Shown: positions 1-10,059, counted from the first letter of the stretch. The stretch is DNA of 64,000 nucleotides from Rhodanobacter sp. C06 (GCF_002001105.1 NZ_MUNP01000026.1:1-64000), one strand, 5' to 3'. The notes: generated by a model from the letters alone, not told the origin. Program-made: numbers and translations.

Positions 1-39
1 CTCAAGGGTCGAACCGGGTGATCTCGCGCTCGCCGCCAC

Positions 40-67
40 TTGCGGTGGGGGCTTGCATCGCTAGAAT
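40..67 (+). promoter_or_regulatory. groESL promoter (sigma70-like)
   Basis: A -35-like TTGCGG (40-45) and a -10-like TAGAAT (62-67) are separated by 16 bp. The -10 overlaps the first bases of the CIRCE operator, so bound repressor would block polymerase. The boxes are read from the sequence; the transcription start is inferred. Confidence 0.6.
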
Positions 68-93
68 TGGCACTCATCTACGTCGAGTGCTAA
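67..93 (+). promoter_or_regulatory. CIRCE operator (HrcA binding site)
   Basis: The inverted repeat TTGGCACTC - 9 bp - GAGTGCTAA matches the CIRCE consensus (TTAGCACTC-N9-GAGTGCTAA) with one substitution in the left arm. CIRCE is the site of the heat-shock repressor HrcA, whose activity depends on GroEL. It lies 66 bp before groES and overlaps the -10 box. hrcA itself is not in this window. Confidence 0.95.
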
Positions 94-158
94 CAGCGGT
101 CCCCGAACCGGCCTGTCAGTTCTCCAGCCACATCCACCACCTAGCTTGGGAGCCACCC

Positions 159-452
159 ATGAGCAAACTGCGTCCGCTGCACGACCGCGTCATCGTCAAG
201 CGCCTGGAAGAGGAGCGCGTCTCCGCCGGCGGCATCGTCATCCCCGACAGCGCCACCGAGAAGCCCACTCGCGGCAAGGTGATCGCCGCCGGTACCGGCC
301 TGATCCAGAGCGACGGCAAGATCCGTCCGATGTCGCTGAAGGCCGGCGACGTGGTGCTGTTCGGCAAGTACGCCGGCCAGGAAATCAAGATCGACGGCGA
401 AGACCTCGTGTTCCTGAAGGAAGACGACATCGTGGCCGTGATCGAAGGCTGA
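159..452 (+). CDS. groES: Co-chaperonin GroES (Hsp10)
   Basis: A 97-residue protein beginning [11 protein letters not shown]. It contains the mobile-loop segment (about residues 17-35, [13 protein letters not shown]) and the closing strand before VIAVIEG-like residues typical of GroES. It forms the heptameric lid of the GroEL folding chamber in the cytoplasm. The frame is open upstream to position 18, but the ATG at 159 is chosen because GroES proteins start exactly here and a GGGAG ribosome-binding site lies at 148-152. It is followed after 111 bp by groEL, the usual operon order, and is controlled by the upstream CIRCE site. Confidence 0.98.
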   Translation: MSKLRPLHDRVIVKRLEEERVSAGGIVIPDSATEKPTRGKVIAAGTGLIQSDGKIRPMSLKAGDVVLFGKYAGQEIKIDGEDLVFLKEDDIVAVIEG

Positions 453-536
453 TCGGCTGAGCGCGTAAATCGCGCTCGCCAGTCACCAGAGGCTTCCTTC
501 GGTGACGCTTTCGAAACGACAAATCCCTTTACTTAA

Positions 537-2207
<1,671 letters not shown>

Positions 2208-2214
2208 TGCCCTC

Positions 2215-2275
2215 ATCCGTGCCATCGTCCCTGATGGCTTGAGTCAAAAAGCGGCCATTCATGGCCGCACTGCTC
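2215..2275 (-). repeat. Diverged copy of the double-hairpin repeat
   Basis: Read on the minus strand, this segment follows the same layout as the array at 6757-7005: hairpin A GCGGCCATGAATGGCCGC (2268-2251), a T-rich linker, then hairpin B GCCATC-AGGGAC-GATGGC (2238-2221). Hairpin B differs from the array copies on both arms in a compensating way. It lies between the groEL stop and the groEL terminator. Confidence 0.7.
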
Positions 2276-2296
2276 ACCAAGAGCAGCGCGACACCA

Positions 2297-2325
2297 AAAA
2301 CCCCGCCTCGGCGGGGTTTTTCTTT
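2297..2325 (+). terminator. Rho-independent terminator of groESL
   Basis: AAAACCCCGC-CTCG-GCGGGGTTTT followed by further T residues, about 90 bp after the groEL stop. This is a strong stem with A tract and U tract, usable from both directions. Confidence 0.9.
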
Positions 2326-2358
2326 GATCGCGTTGCCGTGACATCGCGCGAAGTCTGT

Positions 2359-2388
2359 TGTTGCATGCAACATAAATGTTGCTATGCT
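2359..2388 (+). promoter_or_regulatory. hicAB promoter with overlapping palindromic operator
   Basis: TGTTGCATGCAACA (2359-2372) is a perfect 14-bp palindrome. It contains the -35-like TTGCAT (2361-2366), and a -10-like TATGCT (2383-2388) follows after 16 bp. A half-site TGTTGC recurs at 2378-2383, running up to the -10. HicB antitoxins usually autorepress through such palindromes, so this is the probable HicB operator. Confidence 0.65.
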
Positions 2389-2414
2389 GGGTTCGCGCAG
2401 GCAGGGACGGGCCG

Positions 2415-2591
2415 ATGAAATACAGCGAGTTCCAGCGCTGGCTGAGGCGGCAGGGCGTGAGTTTCGAGCCTGGCAAAGGCAGCCATCAGATGGCGCGCTA
2501 CCGAGGCAAGACCTCCGTATTCCCCTCGCATGGGGCGAAGGAGATGCCGGAGTCGTTGCGCAAGAAGATCCTGAAGGATCTGGGACTCTGA
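2415..2591 (+). CDS. hicA: HicA-family mRNA interferase toxin
   Basis: A 58-residue protein, MKYSEFQRWLRRQGV.., with the HicA double-stranded-RNA-binding-like fold signature: a short helix followed by GKGSHQMARY (about residues 20-29), which carries the catalytic histidine, and a basic C-terminal helix (PESLRKKILKDLGL). Known HicA toxins cleave mRNA and arrest growth until neutralised by HicB. The ATG at 2415 is used because the upstream extension would run into the promoter. hicB follows 37 bp downstream. Confidence 0.93.
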   Translation: MKYSEFQRWLRRQGVSFEPGKGSHQMARYRGKTSVFPSHGAKEMPESLRKKILKDLGL

Positions 2592-2628
2592 GCGGACACC
2601 GCGCCGTCGAAGCCGGACAGGAGCCACG

Positions 2629-3048
2629 ATGAAATACCCGATCAAGCTGGTGCATGCCGATGGCGTAGTGATGGCCACCTGTCCGGACTTGCCGGAATTC
2701 GCCAGCGTGGGCGACACGCGGGACGAGGCGCTGCGTGAGGCCGTCGATGGCATCGAGACCACGCTGCAGATGTACATGCAGGATCGTCGCGACATTCCGG
2801 TGCCGAGCGCCCCCAAGCGAGGTCAGCGCCTCGCCGATTTGCCGCCGCTGGCTGTGGCCAAGATTGGGCTGTATCAGGCGATGCAGGCGAAGCGCATGCG
2901 CAAGGCCGATCTCGCGCGCCTGCTCGACATGCACATGCCGCAAATCGACCGCCTGCTCGACCTGCGCCACAGCTCGAAGCTGGAACAGGTCGAAGCCGCG
3001 CTCAACGCGGTGGGCTATCGCATCGAACTGGCGGTGCGGGCGGCGTGA
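2629..3048 (+). CDS. hicB: HicB-family antitoxin with C-terminal helix-turn-helix
   Basis: A 139-residue protein. Residues 1-60 resemble the degenerate RNase-H-like HicB domain (MKYPIKLVHADG, then CPDLPEFASVGDT and DEALREAVDGIE). Residues about 80-135 form a helix-turn-helix (AKIGLYQAMQ, RKADLARLLDMHMPQIDRL) suited to binding the palindrome upstream of hicA. It should bind and neutralise HicA and repress the operon. A GTG codon overlapping its stop opens the damaged BrnA-like frame that follows. Confidence 0.93.
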   Translation: MKYPIKLVHADGVVMATCPDLPEFASVGDTRDEALREAVDGIETTLQMYMQDRRDIPVPSAPKRGQRLADLPPLAVAKIGLYQAMQAKRMRKADLARLLDMHMPQIDRLLDLRHSSKLEQVEAALNAVGYRIELAVRAA

Positions 3049-3271
3049 GCAGCAAAGCCGAATACGATTGACCCGGTCGAAGCGCTCCAAGGATGTACCG
3101 CACTTCAAGAAGCTGCAGGAGGCCGCAGGCAGCGGCAAGACCCGCATCTCGATCATGCTGGACGATGCGGTGATCGCCAGTTTTCGCGCACGCACCGTTG
3201 CCGACGGCGCCAGCTACCAGACCGAGTTCAACCGCGCCCTGCGAAAAGCCTGCAAGGCGACGAGCCAGTAA
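3045..3271 (+). pseudogene. BrnA-like antitoxin, probably frameshifted
   Basis: From about 3068 the frame encodes a roughly 67-residue protein with a BrnA/ribbon-helix-helix-like C-terminus (RISIMLDDAVIASFRAR, then SYQTEFNRALRKA). No ATG and no convincing ribosome-binding site precede it; a TTG at 3068 is the only near start. A GTG at 3045, overlapping the hicB stop, opens another frame that ends at TGA 3069-3071. One extra base there (GAT TGG ACC) would join the two frames. I infer a one-base deletion in a gene once coupled to hicB. No BrnT toxin partner is present. An intact gene starting at TTG 3068 remains possible. Confidence 0.5.
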
Positions 3272-3449
3272 CTCTGGAAATACTGCGCAAGGCAACGCGC
3301 GAGCAGTTGCGGTCGGCTTGAAGGCGCACATCATACGTGCGGCGGCAACACGTTCCCTACTACATAACTTACGGTGCACGCGGCCGTGTAGGGCGTGTGC
3401 AGCTTGGTTTGTCCCGTATGCATGATCCGCAGGCTGGTGCCGCGAGTCC

Positions 3450-3923
3450 TTACCACTTCTCCATCTCGTCGATGATGATGGATTCGAGCAGTTCCGCTGG
3501 GTTTTCGCCGGCACTATTCAAGAGTTCTTTGGCCCATTCGCGACCAAACCTTTCGGTGACGTCGTATAGCCAAACGCCGCCGAATTCCTCCGCATCCACA
3601 CGGCGCCAGCGTTCGGATAGCAGGGGTGCGTGACGGATAACTTCGCCGATGAACCCCATGTAGCCGTCGTATGCATCGAGGGACTCGCCGCGATGGTTCT
3701 TGAGAACATCGGCGGCTCCCAAGGCGAGGAAGGCAATTTCCTCGGCAAGCGATTCGTCGAACTTGCAGTGGGCTGCCGCTTCGCGTTTTTCCAGCTTCGC
3801 CAAAGCGTCGGCAGGCGTCGTACCGAAGGCGTACTCCTCGCCATCACCTCGCTCCGCGTAGTAACGAGCCTTTGCCGCTGCTCGCCAGTTTGGGTCGACA
3901 TGCCCAATGGTGATGTTCTTCAT
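3450..3923 (-). CDS. Hypothetical protein translationally coupled to the HNH endonuclease
   Basis: A 157-residue acidic, soluble protein (MKNITIGHVDPNWRAAAKAR..) rich in Ala, Glu and Trp, with no signal peptide, membrane segment or motif I recognise. Its ATG overlaps the stop of the HNH gene as ATGA (3920-3923), so the two are probably co-translated and may work together, for example as partner or immunity protein. The region is visibly less GC-rich than the flanking chromosome, which hints at horizontal origin. Function unknown. Confidence 0.75.
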   Translation of the reverse strand: MKNITIGHVDPNWRAAAKARYYAERGDGEEYAFGTTPADALAKLEKREAAAHCKFDESLAEEIAFLALGAADVLKNHRGESLDAYDGYMGFIGEVIRHAPLLSERWRRVDAEEFGGVWLYDVTERFGREWAKELLNSAGENPAELLESIIIDEMEKW

Positions 3924-4741
3924 AGCTGGCTCCTCAGCATCGTCTCGCGGTGGTTGCGGATGAGTGCAAGTTCTGGCGCGAACCGTTCCGGCAATTCGAT
4001 AAAGCGATCCTCGATAGGCCGGAACACCTCTTGCAGGAACAAGTCCTTGCTTGCCTTTAGTTGATGAGATAGCACGACACGGTGGTCGTCGGTCAGCGAG
4101 AAAAGATGCAGGTCGAACGCCTTGTCGTGGATCGTCGAGAGGCATAGCCCGTTGCTCGGATTCAAGCGATTCGCCTTGTCCTCGCGCCACGGCACGATGT
4201 GGCTGGCGACAAGCAGGCGCGCATCGCTGACGCCCGAGATACAGCAGCGCCCGCCGTAGCTGGCGAGCACGGCGCGACGGAAGAAGTTCTGCTTGATGCG
4301 CTGTTGCACAAGGGCTTGGCGGGTTACGCCGGTGTAGTCGTCGAGTGCGAAAGCGTCGTCGGCATCGCGCGGTGTTTCGGCTTTCAGGCCGTGTTCGTGC
4401 AGCAGGTGCTGGCGGAGTTGTTCGCACTCGACGGCGAGCCGTTCCCAATCGGCGTGGAACTCGTCCCATATCTCGCGATCCAGCGCGGACGCGCCGCTCA
4501 GTCCCTTGCGTCCCGTGCCGGTGATCGACGGATCAAGGCTGGCGAAGTTGACCAGCTTCATCGCCAGCGCACTGGGCGTGCGGCCGATCAGCTTGGCTAG
4601 CTCAACGATCTGCGGGTTCTTGCTGTGCAGCTTGCCGAACGGCGTCTGGCAGTAGAACGCGAAGGCGAGCTTGAGTTGCTCGGGCGTCCAATGTCCCTTG
4701 TTGGAAAACGCGCCGGGTGAAAGTGAGATCGTGTCAGGCAT
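3920..4741 (-). CDS. HNH endonuclease family protein
   Basis: A 273-residue protein. The C-terminal half holds an HNH nuclease domain: YGGRCCISGV (about residues 182-191), SHIVPW with the first catalytic His (about 201-206), then NGLCLSTIHDKAFD with the Asn and second His (about 217-230). The N-terminal part (WTPEQLKLAFAFYCQTPFG, then IVELAKLIGRTPSALAMKL) resembles a DNA-recognition helical region seen in restriction-like HNH proteins. The start MPDTISL is preferred to the longer frame reaching 4810. It is encoded with the 157-residue protein below in an ATGA-coupled pair. Its substrate is unknown; no methyltransferase is adjacent. Confidence 0.88.
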   Translation of the reverse strand: MPDTISLSPGAFSNKGHWTPEQLKLAFAFYCQTPFGKLHSKNPQIVELAKLIGRTPSALAMKLVNFASLDPSITGTGRKGLSGASALDREIWDEFHADWERLAVECEQLRQHLLHEHGLKAETPRDADDAFALDDYTGVTRQALVQQRIKQNFFRRAVLASYGGRCCISGVSDARLLVASHIVPWREDKANRLNPSNGLCLSTIHDKAFDLHLFSLTDDHRVVLSHQLKASKDLFLQEVFRPIEDRFIELPERFAPELALIRNHRETMLRSQL

Positions 4742-4828
4742 GGCGACTTCCTTGGCAGCAAGCCTGCATCCTGGCACTTCGCAACGATGGCAGCCACTAC
4801 GACCAACCATCGTTGAAACAAGCGAAAG

Positions 4829-6718
4829 TCAGCGCGCGACCTGCGTCCCGCCGCTTGCTGTGTTCGGCACCGGCGCCACATGCGCCACGTGCTCGGGCGC
4901 GATCCCGCCGACGAACTTCGCCAGCACCCCATCCAGCTTGCGGCTCATGCGCAGCTGCTCGACGCTGGCCATGGACCGGTCGAGCTTCCGGGTGGCGGCG
5001 TCCGTGTTCGGCGGTGGTGCGCCGGGGGCGCGGGTGAGCGCGGCGAGCTGCGGGCCGAGCAGCTGGGTGAGCGCGAAGTAAGGGGCGTCGTGGATGCCGG
5101 CGGCGGCGAGCAGCTTGCCGGGCAGCAGCCATGAGGCGGTGCTTTCGTGCACGGGCTGGCCGCTGCCGCGCGGGTCGACCAGCAGCCAGGTGCCGGCCTG
5201 CGCGAGCATGTCGCCGCCGTCGACGAAGCCGTCGATGCGGTAGCTGCCGGCGAGCCCGGGCAGGTGGTCGCCGTAGAACAGCAGCAGGGTGGGGCGCTGG
5301 CGTTTGGCGAGCAGGTCGGCGAGGCGGCCGAGTTCCTGGTCGGCGTGCTGCATGTGGTAGAGGTAGGTCTGCAGTTCGCGCTTGTCCTTGCCCTCGATGC
5401 CGGCGGGCACCGCGATCGCGTCGCGTGCGGCGGTGTCCTTCGGCTCCACGTCGTAGGGGCCGTGCGCCTCGATGCTGATCGCGAAGATGAACTGCGGCGG
5501 CCCGCTGTCCTTGAGCTGGCGCAAGATCTCGTCGGTCATCGCGCTGTCGGCCATGTACTTGCCGTCGTTCGGCGCATCGGGCGGGAACGCGGATTGCGAC
5601 ACGAAGCGCTGGAAGCCCAGCGTCTTGAACGCGGTGCTGCGGTTCCAGAACGTGGGGTCGTTGCCGTGCACCGCCACCGTGGCGTAGCCGTGGTCGTCCA
5701 GCACGTGGACGAGGCTGGGCAGCGGCTTGCGGCCGATCTGCAGGTAGGGGAACTGCAGGTTGTCGAAGTAGCGCAGCGACAGCCCGGTGAGCACCTCGAA
5801 CTCGGTGCGGATGGTGCCCCCGCCGAAGGTGGGCACGTGCAGCGGGCCGCTGGTGCCGTGCTGCGCGAGCCGGCGCAGGTTGGGCGTGAGCTCGTCGTGC
5901 GCGTAGCCCTTCATGATGCTCGGATCGAAGAACGATTCGCTCTGCACCACCACGATGTCGGGCAGCACGCTGGCGTTCGGCAGCGCGAGGTGCTGGCGCA
6001 GCGCGTCGGCGGACTGGGCGATCAGCTGCTCGGCGATGGCGCGATCGGGCTTCGGCTTCTGCTGGCCGTATTGCAGGTGGAACATCACCAGCTCGCTGAC
6101 GAGGCCTGCATGGATGCGGGTGGAGGCGGCCGACCAAGGCTCCAGCCACAGCACGCGGGCGTTGTAGATCTTCGCCCAGCCGCCCCAGCCGCCGAGCAGG
6201 CTGCCCAGCAGCAGCGCCAGCACGCCGCCAGCGACGAGGCGCTTGCCGCCGGTGCGGCGCGCGAACAGCGGCGGCTCCACCCGCCACATCGCGATCAGGA
6301 TCAGCACGCCCGCGAGCAGCGCCAGATACGGCCACGGGCTGTGCGGCAGGTAGCCGGCCAGCAGGTGCGCGCCGCCCTTGCGCAGCTGGCCCACCATGCG
6401 GAAATCGGCCGGCAGCAGTGGCGTGCCGAGGTTCGCCACCTTCAGCGCGTTGACGCCGTAGACCACCCCCTGCAGCAGGTAGGCCAGCCCGAACGACAGC
6501 AGCACGCGGCGCGTCATCGCCAGCAGCAGGCCGGCGAACAGCAGCCCGGGCCAGGCATTGGCGAGCGGGAAGCGCGGCTGGTCCAGCAGGCGCAGCGGCA
6601 GCACGCCCTTGCCGCCGTCGAGCAGGCTGGTGAGCAGTACGAAGGCCAGTGCCATCGCGAGAATGAGGGCGATGCGCGGCGCCGTGCGGCGCAGGACGGG
6701 GACGGCGGGTGGAGTCAT
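4829..6718 (-). CDS. LtaS/OpgB-type sulfatase-fold phosphoglycerol transferase family protein
   Basis: A 629-residue inner-membrane protein. About 230 N-terminal residues hold roughly five hydrophobic segments, followed by a periplasmic alkaline-phosphatase/sulfatase-type domain. Visible catalytic elements are VVQSESFFDP (metal-binding Glu), FGGGTIRTEFEVLTGL (the nucleophilic Thr region of LtaS-like enzymes) and LLLFYGDHLPG (metal-binding Asp-His). In Gram-negative bacteria such proteins modify envelope glycans or lipids; the substrate here cannot be told. The ATG at 6718 is preferred: a longer frame to 6793 would translate the tandem repeat array. It is divergent from glnE. Confidence 0.88.
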   Translation of the reverse strand: MTPPAVPVLRRTAPRIALILAMALAFVLLTSLLDGGKGVLPLRLLDQPRFPLANAWPGLLFAGLLLAMTRRVLLSFGLAYLLQGVVYGVNALKVANLGTPLLPADFRMVGQLRKGGAHLLAGYLPHSPWPYLALLAGVLILIAMWRVEPPLFARRTGGKRLVAGGVLALLLGSLLGGWGGWAKIYNARVLWLEPWSAASTRIHAGLVSELVMFHLQYGQQKPKPDRAIAEQLIAQSADALRQHLALPNASVLPDIVVVQSESFFDPSIMKGYAHDELTPNLRRLAQHGTSGPLHVPTFGGGTIRTEFEVLTGLSLRYFDNLQFPYLQIGRKPLPSLVHVLDDHGYATVAVHGNDPTFWNRSTAFKTLGFQRFVSQSAFPPDAPNDGKYMADSAMTDEILRQLKDSGPPQFIFAISIEAHGPYDVEPKDTAARDAIAVPAGIEGKDKRELQTYLYHMQHADQELGRLADLLAKRQRPTLLLFYGDHLPGLAGSYRIDGFVDGGDMLAQAGTWLLVDPRGSGQPVHESTASWLLPGKLLAAAGIHDAPYFALTQLLGPQLAALTRAPGAPPPNTDAATRKLDRSMASVEQLRMSRKLDGVLAKFVGGIAPEHVAHVAPVPNTASGGTQVAR

Positions 6719-6756
6719 GGCGGAAGCGGGGGCTCGCTTGTCATGGGGGTTGAAGA

Positions 6757-7005
6757 GTGCGGCCATGGATGGCCGCCCGTTTGATTCTCGCAATCACGGA
6801 TGATTGCAAAGGAATTGAGCAGTGCGGCCATGGCTGGCCGCCCGTTTGATTCTCGCGATCACGGACGATCGCAAAGGTTGAGGCGTGCGGCCATCGCTGG
6901 CCGCCTGTCGGATTCTCGCGATCACGGACGATCGCAAGGGTGTTGAAAAGCGCGGCCATGGCTGGCTGGCCGTTTGATCTTCGCGATCGCGGACGATCGC
7001 AAAGG
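6757..7005. repeat. Four-unit tandem array of double hairpins
   Basis: Four direct repeats of 63-65 bp (6757-6821, 6822-6884, 6885-6949, and 6950-7005 incomplete at the end). Each has hairpin A, for example GCGGCCATGGATGGCCGC, a linker ending TTCTCGC or TTCGC, and hairpin B, for example GCGATC-ACGGAC-GATCGC, then AAAGG or AAGGG. Unit 1 reads GCAATC-ACGGAT-GATTGC in hairpin B, changed on both arms. The array fills most of the 422-bp space between the divergent LtaS-like gene and glnE. I recognise it as REP/BIME-like but cannot name the family. Confidence 0.9.
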
Positions 7006-7140
7006 CAAAGGAAACAGTAATCAGGATGACATGAACCGGGTGTTCATCGTGGCTGGGGACGAACGGCTCAACCTGCAACGCGTCGGCGGGGCAACGGTGT
7101 ACCGACCACGTGCATGGCTCGGCTGCGGCACAATGGCCCG

Positions 7141-9993
7141 ATGTCCCACGAATCCCCCGCGCTACGCGCCCTGATCGACGACCGCTACGCCGAGCTGGCC
7201 AAGTGCTGCCGCGCCGCCGGCGTGCCGCTGCACGACGACGCCGGCGTGGCCGAGCGCATCCGCCGCACGCTGGCGGCCAGCGATTTCGCATTCGAGGCCT
7301 GGCGCGCCCAACCGGCGCTGCTGTCACCCGCGGGGCTGGATCGGCTGCGCTCGAACGCCGACGCCGCCGCGCGTATCGACACGCTGAAGCTGCCCGAGGA
7401 CGAGACCCTGACGCTGGCCGCGTTGCGCCGCTTCCGCCACGCCGAGGCATTGCGGCTCGTGTTCCGCGACGTCAACGGGCTGGACGAGCTGCCCGAGACG
7501 CTGTCCGCCACCAGCGTGCTGTACGAGGTGCTGCTGGAGGTGGCACTGGGCTGGTCCGAGCGCGCGCTGGCCGCGCGCTACGGCCACGCACGCAGCCGTG
7601 AGGGCGAGCGCCAGCGGCTGGTGGTGGTGGGCTTCGGCAAGCTGGGCGGCGCGGAGCTGAACTTTTCCTCCGACATCGACCTGGTGCTGGCTTACCCGCA
7701 TGGCGGCGAGAGCGACGGCGCGCGCGTGCTCGACAACGGCGAGTATTTCGTGCGGCTGGGGCGACAGCTTGTGCGCCTGCTGGGCGAACCCACGGTGGAC
7801 GGCATCTGTGCGCGCGTCGACTTGCGCTTGCGGCCGTTCGGCAACGCCGGGCGACTCGCGCTGTCGTTCAGCGCGATGGAGCAGTACTACCAGCGCGAGG
7901 GCCGCGACTGGGAGCGCTACGCCTGGATCAAGGCGCGCCCGGTGGCCGGCGACCGCACTGCCGGCAAGCAGCTGCAGGAACTGCTGCGGCCCTTCATCTA
8001 CCGCAAGTACCTCGACTACACCGCGTTCGCCGGCCTGCGCGAGATGAAGGCGCTGATCGATGCCGAGGTGGCGCGCAAGGATCTGTCCGACAACCTCAAG
8101 CTCGGCTCCGGCGGCATCCGCGAGATCGAGTTCATCGTGCAGCTCACCCAGCTGATCCGCGGCGGCCGCGAACCGTCCTTGCGCGTGCGCGGCTTGCTGC
8201 CCGCGCTGGCCGCCTGCGAGGCGCGCGGTCACGTTCCCGCCGCGCGCGCAAAGGCGCTGCGCGAGGCCTACGTGTTCCTGCGCCGGCTGGAGAACCGCGT
8301 GCAGATGCTGCGCGATGCGCAGACCCACGACATCCCCGATGACGCGCTGAGCCGCGAGCGCATCGCGTTCGGGCTGGACTGGCCGGCGTGGGAACCGCTG
8401 GCCGCGGAACTGGCGCAGCACCGCGAGATCGTAGCCACCGAATTCGCCGCCGTGCTGATGCCGCAGGGCGGGCGCGGTGCGCGCGTGCCGGCGGCGGACG
8501 CGGCACTGTGGCAGGCCGCCTGCGCCGAGACGCTGGACGCCGGCACGCTGGAGGCCAGCGGTTTCGTGCCGGGCGCGGAGGTGGCAGACGCGCTGGCCAA
8601 GTTGCCGCAGGGCGGCGCGGTGCGCGCGATGTCGGCGCGCTCGCGCGAGCGGCTGGATCACCTGATGCCGCAGCTGATCGCCGCCGCGCGCACCAGCGCG
8701 GCGCCGGTGCCCTGTCTGCTGCGGCTGTGCCGGCTGACCCAGACGGTCGCGCGACGCTCGTCCTACCTCGCCCTGCTGGAGGAACAGCCCGCCGCGCGCA
8801 AGCGGCTGGCCACGCTGTTCGCCGACAGCGCCTTGCTCGCCGAGCAGGTGATCGCGCAGCCACTGCTGCTGGACGACGTGCTCGATCCGCGCATCGACCA
8901 ATTGCCGCTGAAGCGCGCCGATATCGCCGCCGAGATCGCCCGCGTGCTGGCCACGCTGGAGGAGCGCGAGGCCGAGGCCGAACTGGAGCGCATCAACGAG
9001 TTCCAGTCCTCCACCGCGTTCCGCCTCGGCCTCGCCTTCAACGACGGTCGCGCCGACGCCGCGGCCACCGCGCGCCGGCTCGCCGCGCTGGCCGAGTCGG
9101 TGGTGGGCGCGGTCACCGCGCTGGCCGAGCGCGAGCTGGTCGCCCAGCACGGTCGCCTGCCGGGAGCCGATCTGCAGTCGGGTTCCGGCTTCGCGGTGCT
9201 GGGCTACGGCAGCCTTGGCGGCGAGGAGCTCGGCTTCGCCTCCGACCTCGATCTGGTGTTCGTCTACGACGGCAAGCGCGCGCAGGCGATGAGCGACGGC
9301 GCGCGGCCGATCGAGGGCGCGCGCTGGTACCAGCGCCTCGCCCAGCGCGTGATGAACTGGCTCACCGTGCCCACCCGCGCCGGCCGCCTGTACGAGGTGG
9401 ACACGCGGCTGCGCCCCGACGGTTCCAAGGGCCTCTTGGTGGGCAGCCTCGACGCCTTCGTCGCCTACCAGCAGAGCCGCGCGTGGACCTGGGAACACCA
9501 GGCGTTGCTGCGCGCCCGCCCGGTGGCCGGCGATGCCGCGCTGGGTGTGGCGCTGGCCGCGGTGCGCCGCGAGATCCTCGGCGTGCCGCGCGAACCATCG
9601 CAGGTGCTGGACGAGGTGAGCCAGATGCGTCGCCGCTGGCGCGCCGAGCGCGACCGCTCCGACGAACGGCACCTCGACCTCAAGCAGGGCCGCGGCGCCC
9701 TGCTCGACATCGAGTTCGCGCTGCAGGGACTGGTGCTGGCGCACGCCGCGCGCCATCCCGCGCTGCTTGGCGTCACTTCGAATGCGGCCTTGCTCGCCGC
9801 CTGTCGCAACGCGGGCCTGCTGGCCGCGGCGCAGTTCGCCACGCTGGCAGGCGCGCACGCCGCGCTGCTGCAGCGCTCGCTCGCCTGCACGCTGGATGCG
9901 CGTTCACGCGTCGCACCGCGCGATGCGGCGCTGGAGACGCTGTGCAACGAGGTGATCGCGCTCACGCAGGCGCTGGGCTTCGCGTTCGACTGA
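7141..9993 (+). CDS. glnE: Bifunctional glutamine synthetase adenylyltransferase/deadenylylase
   Basis: A 950-residue protein, close to the 946 of E. coli GlnE. It carries two nucleotidyltransferase domains: GFGKLGGAELNFSSDIDLV near residue 165 (deadenylylating half) and GYGSLGGEELGFASDLDLV near residue 688 (adenylylating half), joined by a helical linker. It adds or removes AMP on glutamine synthetase in response to PII signals and so sets nitrogen assimilation. The ATG at 7141 (MSHESPALRAL) is chosen over 7114. It stands alone, divergent from the LtaS-like gene across the repeat array. Confidence 0.97.
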   Translation: MSHESPALRALIDDRYAELAKCCRAAGVPLHDDAGVAERIRRTLAASDFAFEAWRAQPALLSPAGLDRLRSNADAAARIDTLKLPEDETLTLAALRRFRHAEALRLVFRDVNGLDELPETLSATSVLYEVLLEVALGWSERALAARYGHARSREGERQRLVVVGFGKLGGAELNFSSDIDLVLAYPHGGESDGARVLDNGEYFVRLGRQLVRLLGEPTVDGICARVDLRLRPFGNAGRLALSFSAMEQYYQREGRDWERYAWIKARPVAGDRTAGKQLQELLRPFIYRKYLDYTAFAGLREMKALIDAEVARKDLSDNLKLGSGGIREIEFIVQLTQLIRGGREPSLRVRGLLPALAACEARGHVPAARAKALREAYVFLRRLENRVQMLRDAQTHDIPDDALSRERIAFGLDWPAWEPLAAELAQHREIVATEFAAVLMPQGGRGARVPAADAALWQAACAETLDAGTLEASGFVPGAEVADALAKLPQGGAVRAMSARSRERLDHLMPQLIAAARTSAAPVPCLLRLCRLTQTVARRSSYLALLEEQPAARKRLATLFADSALLAEQVIAQPLLLDDVLDPRIDQLPLKRADIAAEIARVLATLEEREAEAELERINEFQSSTAFRLGLAFNDGRADAAATARRLAALAESVVGAVTALAERELVAQHGRLPGADLQSGSGFAVLGYGSLGGEELGFASDLDLVFVYDGKRAQAMSDGARPIEGARWYQRLAQRVMNWLTVPTRAGRLYEVDTRLRPDGSKGLLVGSLDAFVAYQQSRAWTWEHQALLRARPVAGDAALGVALAAVRREILGVPREPSQVLDEVSQMRRRWRAERDRSDERHLDLKQGRGALLDIEFALQGLVLAHAARHPALLGVTSNAALLAACRNAGLLAAAQFATLAGAHAALLQRSLACTLDARSRVAPRDAALETLCNEVIALTQALGFAFD

Positions 9994-10059
9994 TGCGTGG
10001 CGGCGACGGGCGCGTCGCTTGATCAAGCGTCGCCGAGTGCCGCCCTCTTTCTTCGGGAG

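Noticed and set aside
6741..6959. Small repetitive protein encoded on the minus strand through the hairpin array
   Set aside because: Its residues are just the translation of the tandem repeat; there is no ribosome-binding site and no reason to expect translation.
6757..7005. CRISPR array
   Set aside because: The repeats are contiguous palindromic units with almost no unique spacer; no cas genes are nearby.
7324..9858. An 844-codon open frame opposite glnE
   Set aside because: It is an antisense shadow of a full-length GlnE with both catalytic domains intact.
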